Source of the DNA: Salaquimonas sp. | GTDB taxonomy: Bacteria > Pseudomonadota > Alphaproteobacteria > Rhizobiales > Rhizobiaceae | Assembly: GCA_028289365.1 (NCBI GenBank) | Contig: JANQQM010000063.1 | Span: 1-34,502 of the forward strand | Direction: 5' to 3' | Length of the DNA: 34,502 bases | Part shown: piece by piece, positions 31,618 through 34,502 of the stretch | How positions within the stretch are numbered: the first letter of the stretch is position 1 | Layout of the letters: each line of letters begins with the position of its first letter | Translations under genes and position numbers: made by a program | The notes under the pieces: model-generated | What the model saw: only the letters and a program-made list of their open reading frames with translations | What the model was told of the DNA's origin: nothing | Database searches by the model: none

Positions 31618-34502
31618 ATGCCGCGATCACGACAAAAGAAGACAGGAAAACCGGTAGCGATCAGCAACCGAGGCGCTGAAGAAGCGCCCGGCCGGTCAGG
31701 CCACGCCCGCGCAGGCGATGCATCAGCATCTGCCGCGAGCGAAAACAAGGGCTTCGGTGAGGTTCCACAGCAAGAAATCAAAGGCGCGCCGCTGGAAGGC
31801 TCGGTTACCAACTGGGCCGAGCAGCTTGAGCGCGAGGCCCGCGATGCCGAGATGCGAGAGATCCGCTCCAAGGCCGGCAAGCATCGCCGAAAAGCTCAAC
31901 TCGGTCACGCTGACCGAGCGGCCGAAGAGGCAGCCGCACCGGATGGCACGCCCCCGCGGAGCCGTGGCAAAGCCACTGGCGCGAGCGCAAAAAAAGCTGC
32001 CAGGGAAGAGGCGCCTGCCAAACGAGAGGTGACGCAAAAGCGCACCGGTGGCGGCTCGCTGATCGGCGGCTCCAACGATCCCCGTGCCCGCGCCAAGGCC
32101 GGGCTGATGCCGGTCGCCGGTCTGGATGTCAGCCTCGAGGAAGCAGGTCAGCTGGAGAGCACGGCAGGCGTCACCGCAACGGTCGAGGCCCTGAAGCAGC
32201 TGATCGAACATGGCGATCCCAACCTCTCCGGCTGGATACCCCACCGGCCTGAACGACCGGAGAAGTCGGAAGGCGGCATCCGCCTGCAAATGGTCACCGA
32301 TTTCGAACCCAATGGCGACCAGCCAACGGCAATCGCCGATCTGGTCGAGGGGATGGAATCTTCTTATTTTTCCGCCGACCCATCCGGGTCGCCGTCCGTT
32401 CACGCGCAGGCACCTCAGCTGGACGCTTCGGCTGGCGCTGCCACGGAGGGGGATTCGTCCCACGATGCATCGGTGACTAATTCAGGCGACAGCCCGACCG
32501 AGCCGAACGGCGAGGCGCGAGCTTCAGACGAGCGCCCCCGCGGAGCCGATGCGTCGGCATCTGGCGTGAGCGCAAACCAACTTTCCAGCAACACTCAAGT
32601 GTTGCTGGGCGTCACCGGCTCGGGCAAGACCTTCACCATGGCCAAGGTGATCGAGGCGACCCAGCGCCCTGCCCTGATCCTGGCGCCGAACAAGACGCTC
32701 GCCGCCCAGCTTTACGGCGAGATGAAGAGCTTCTTCCCCGACAATGCGGTGGAATATTTCGTCTCCTATTACGACTACTACCAGCCGGAAGCCTATGTGC
32801 CGCGCTCGGATACCTATATCGAGAAGGAATCCTCGATCAACGAGCAGATCGACCGCATGCGCCACGCCGCCACCCGCGCGCTGCTGGAGCGCGACGATGT
32901 GGTGATCGTCGCCTCGGTCTCCTGCATTTACGGTATCGGTTCGGTTGAGACCTACACCGCCATGACCTTCGAGATGAAGATCGGCGACCGCATCGACCAG
33001 CGCCAGCTGCTTGCCGACCTCGTCGCCCAGCAATACCGCCGGGCCGATGCCAACTTCATCCGCGGCTCCTTCCGCGTCCGCGGCGACACGATTGAGATCT
33101 TCCCCGCCCACTTGGAAGATGCCGCCTGGCGCATCTCGCTGTTTGGCGACGAGATCGAGACCATCACCGAATTCGACCCGCTCACCGGCAAGAAGACCGG
33201 CGAACTGAAAGCGGTGAAGATCTACGCCAACTCGCACTATGTCACACCCCGCCCGACGCTGAATCAGGCCACCAAGGCGATCAAGGCCGAACTGCGCACC
33301 CGCCTCGACGAGCTGAACGCCGCCGGTCGCCTGCTCGAGGCCCAGCGGCTCGAACAGCGCACCACCTTCGACCTCGAAATGCTGGAGGCGACCGGCTCCT
33401 GCGCCGGCATCGAGAACTATTCGCGCTATCTGACCGGCCGCAAGCCCGGCGAGCCGCCACCGACCCTGTTCGAATACATCCCCGACAATGCCATCGTCTT
33501 TGTCGATGAGAGCCACGTCACCATTCCGCAGATCGGCGGCATGTATCGCGGCGATTTCCGCCGCAAGGCGACGCTGGCCGAATACGGCTTCCGCCTGCCC
33601 TCCTGCATGGACAACCGCCCGCTGCGCTTCGAGGAGTGGGACGCCATGCGCCCCGACACCATCTGCGTTTCGGCGACGCCTGGCGGCTGGGAGCTGGAGG
33701 CGGCGGGCGGGGTCTTCGCCGAACAGGTGATCCGCCCAACCGGGCTGATCGACCCGCCGGTCGATGTGCGCCCCGCCAAGACCCAGGTCGACGATTTGCT
33801 CGGCGAGGTCAAGGAAGTGGCCCAGGCCGGCTACCGCTCGCTCGTCACCACGCTGACCAAGCGCATGGCCGAGGACCTGACCGAATATCTGCACGAACAC
33901 GGCGTGCGCGTGCGCTACATGCATTCCGACATCGACACATTGGAGCGCATCGAGATCATCCGCGACCTGCGGCTCGGCGCCTTCGACGTACTGGTCGGCA
34001 TCAACCTGCTGCGCGAGGGCCTCGGCATTCCCGAATGCGCGCTGGTCGCCATTCTCGACGCCGACAAGGAGGGCTTCCTGCGCTCCGAGACCTCGCTGGT
34101 GCAGACCATCGGCCGCGCCGCGCGGAATGTTGACGGCAAGGTCATTTTGTATGCCGACCACGAGACCGGCTCCATGCAGCGCGCCATTGCAGAGACCAAT
34201 CGCCGCCGCGAAAAGCAGCAGGCCTTCAACGAGGCGAACGGCATTACGCCCGAAAGCGTCAAGAAGAACATTGGCGACATTCTCGATTCCGTCTACGAAG
34301 CCGACCATGTCCGCGTCGATACCGGGCTGGCAGAAGCCGACTCCGGCGCGCTTGTCGGCCACAACCTCAAGGCCCATCTGGAAGAACTCGAAACCCGCAT
34401 GCGCGATGCGGCTGCCGACCTCAACTTCGAGGAGGCTGCCCGCCTGCGCGACGAGATCAAACGGCTGCAGGAGGTGGAACTGGCTGTAGCCGACGACCCG
34501 CT
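31618..34502 (+). CDS. uvrB: UvrABC system protein B, extended, 3' end outside the window
   Basis: UvrB is the damage-verifying helicase-like subunit of nucleotide excision repair. The frame is open from ATG 31618 to the window end (about 961 residues); no earlier start exists after the stop at 31537. Residues 1-228 are an N-terminal extension with the Rhizobiales-conserved [18 protein letters not shown]. The core starts at residue 229 ([11 protein letters not shown]). Walker A GVTGSGKT starts at residue 331, then the beta-hairpin [17 protein letters not shown] motif and QTIGRAARN, and finally the UVR motif. Between core helix 1 and Walker A is a 75-residue insertion (about 250-324, Ser/Ala/Asp-rich). 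Three palindromic repeats lie in the extension and insertion. Base composition appears richer in GC than the rest of the window. Confidence 0.95.
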   Translation, partial: MPRSRQKKTGKPVAISNRGAEEAPGRSGHARAGDASASAASENKGFGEVPQQEIKGAPLEGSVTNWAEQLEREARDAEMREIRSKAGKHRRKAQLGHADRAAEEAAAPDGTPPRSRGKATGASAKKAAREEAPAKREVTQKRTGGGSLIGGSNDPRARAKAGLMPVAGLDVSLEEAGQLESTAGVTATVEALKQLIEHGDPNLSGWIPHRPERPEKSEGGIRLQMVTDFEPNGDQPTAIADLVEGMESSYFSADPSGSPSVHAQAPQLDASAGAATEGDSSHDASVTNSGDSPTEPNGEARASDERPRGADASASGVSANQLSSNTQVLLGVTGSGKTFTMAKVIEATQRPALILAPNKTLAAQLYGEMKSFFPDNAVEYFVSYYDYYQPEAYVPRSDTYIEKESSINEQIDRMRHAATRALLERDDVVIVASVSCIYGIGSVETYTAMTFEMKIGDRIDQRQLLADLVAQQYRRADANFIRGSFRVRGDTIEIFPAHLEDAAWRISLFGDEIETITEFDPLTGKKTGELKAVKIYANSHYVTPRPTLNQATKAIKAELRTRLDELNAAGRLLEAQRLEQRTTFDLEMLEATGSCAGIENYSRYLTGRKPGEPPPTLFEYIPDNAIVFVDESHVTIPQIGGMYRGDFRRKATLAEYGFRLPSCMDNRPLRFEEWDAMRPDTICVSATPGGWELEAAGGVFAEQVIRPTGLIDPPVDVRPAKTQVDDLLGEVKEVAQAGYRSLVTTLTKRMAEDLTEYLHEHGVRVRYMHSDIDTLERIEIIRDLRLGAFDVLVGINLLREGLGIPECALVAILDADKEGFLRSETSLVQTIGRAARNVDGKVILYADHETGSMQRAIAETNRRREKQQAFNEANGITPESVKKNIGDILDSVYEADHVRVDTGLAEADSGALVGHNLKAHLEELETRMRDAAADLNFEEAARLRDEIKRLQEVELAVADDP
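31703..31746 (+). repeat. Intragenic palindromic repeat, copy A (in uvrB)
   Basis: The core is GGC-GATGC-atca-GCATC-t-GCC, flanked by CGCCCGCGCA on the left and CGCGAGCG-AAAAC on the right. It is translated [15 protein letters not shown] within the N-terminal extension. It matches copies B and C in flanks, while the stem bases differ in a paired way. Confidence 0.75.
31947..31992 (+). repeat. Intragenic palindromic repeat, copy B (in uvrB)
   Basis: The core is GCC-GTGGC-aaa-GCCAC-t-GGC, flanked by CGCCCCCGCGGA and GCGAGCGCAAAA. The inner stem differs from copies A and C on both sides, so pairing is retained. The left arm is read one base out of phase compared with copy C, and the loop is one base shorter, which restores the phase for the right arm. 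Confidence 0.75.
32532..32577 (+). repeat. Intragenic palindromic repeat, copy C (in uvrB insertion)
   Basis: The core is GCC-GATGC-gtcg-GCATC-t-GGC, flanked by CGCCCCCGCGGA and GTGAGCGCAAAC. It forms the last third of the 75-residue insertion before Walker A and is translated [15 protein letters not shown], resembling the peptide from copy A. Confidence 0.75.

Noticed and set aside
31723-32463. Minus-strand open frame of 246 codons
   Set aside because: It is the antisense of the uvrB N-terminal extension and has no recognisable domain.
32524-34377. Long minus-strand open frame (617 codons) opposite uvrB
   Set aside because: It mirrors the GC-rich uvrB codons. The plus-strand frame carries every UvrB motif, and the minus-strand product resembles no family.

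Overview
The window looks like a chromosomal segment of a marine-type alphaproteobacterium of the order Hyphomicrobiales (Rhizobiales). The clues are a BA14K-family protein, a UvrB with a long Rhizobiales-style N-terminal extension, the backbone order carB ... greA ... trxB-lysR, a fusA-like second EF-G, and a secreted sulfatase. Genus and species cannot be read from the sequence. Base composition is moderate over most of the window and visibly higher in uvrB at the right end (judged by eye, not calculated).

Left part (1-11.4 kb): the 3' half of carB, a class III adenylate/guanylate cyclase, a family 2 glycosyltransferase and greA. A surface-sugar block then interrupts the backbone. On the minus strand an SDR sugar reductase, a NeuB/PseI-like nonulosonate synthase and a second family 2 glycosyltransferase form an operon. 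Divergent from it is a PseF/NeuA-like CMP-sugar transferase, followed by a convergent glycosyltransferase-like gene. Together these could make and activate a sialic-acid-like nine-carbon sugar, but the upstream sugar-modifying enzymes are not in the window. The backbone resumes with trxB and a LysR regulator.

Middle part (11.4-24.4 kb): an intergenic region with a well-formed small RNA candidate carrying an anti-Shine-Dalgarno loop, then an outer-membrane protein, an EF-G-like GTPase lacking the usual catalytic histidine, aspartate aminotransferase, and a secreted arylsulfatase divergent from a membrane-tethered DNA-binding/TPR regulator with a palindrome between them. After these come a GFA-family zinc protein, a possible structured RNA, two small membrane proteins (one with a TTG start), a membrane PH-like protein, a periplasmic PQQ sugar dehydrogenase and an exported TPR protein.

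Right part (24.4-34.5 kb): two small exported glycine-zipper proteins (one BA14K-like), an acyl-CoA thioesterase, a patatin-like lipoprotein with a possible leaderless promoter, a 57-residue membrane protein, a large acidic single-pass membrane protein directly followed by a TAXI-type solute-binding protein without permease, an EF-hand protein, and a 5' fragment of uvrB. The uvrB reading frame has two unusual features: a roughly 75-residue low-complexity insertion just before the Walker A strand, and three copies of a palindromic repeat whose stems differ by compensating base changes. The strongest candidates for undescribed biology are these intragenic palindromes, the small RNA, the branched inverted-repeat structure at 20.85-21.0 kb, the membrane-protein/TAXI pair and the incomplete nonulosonate cluster.
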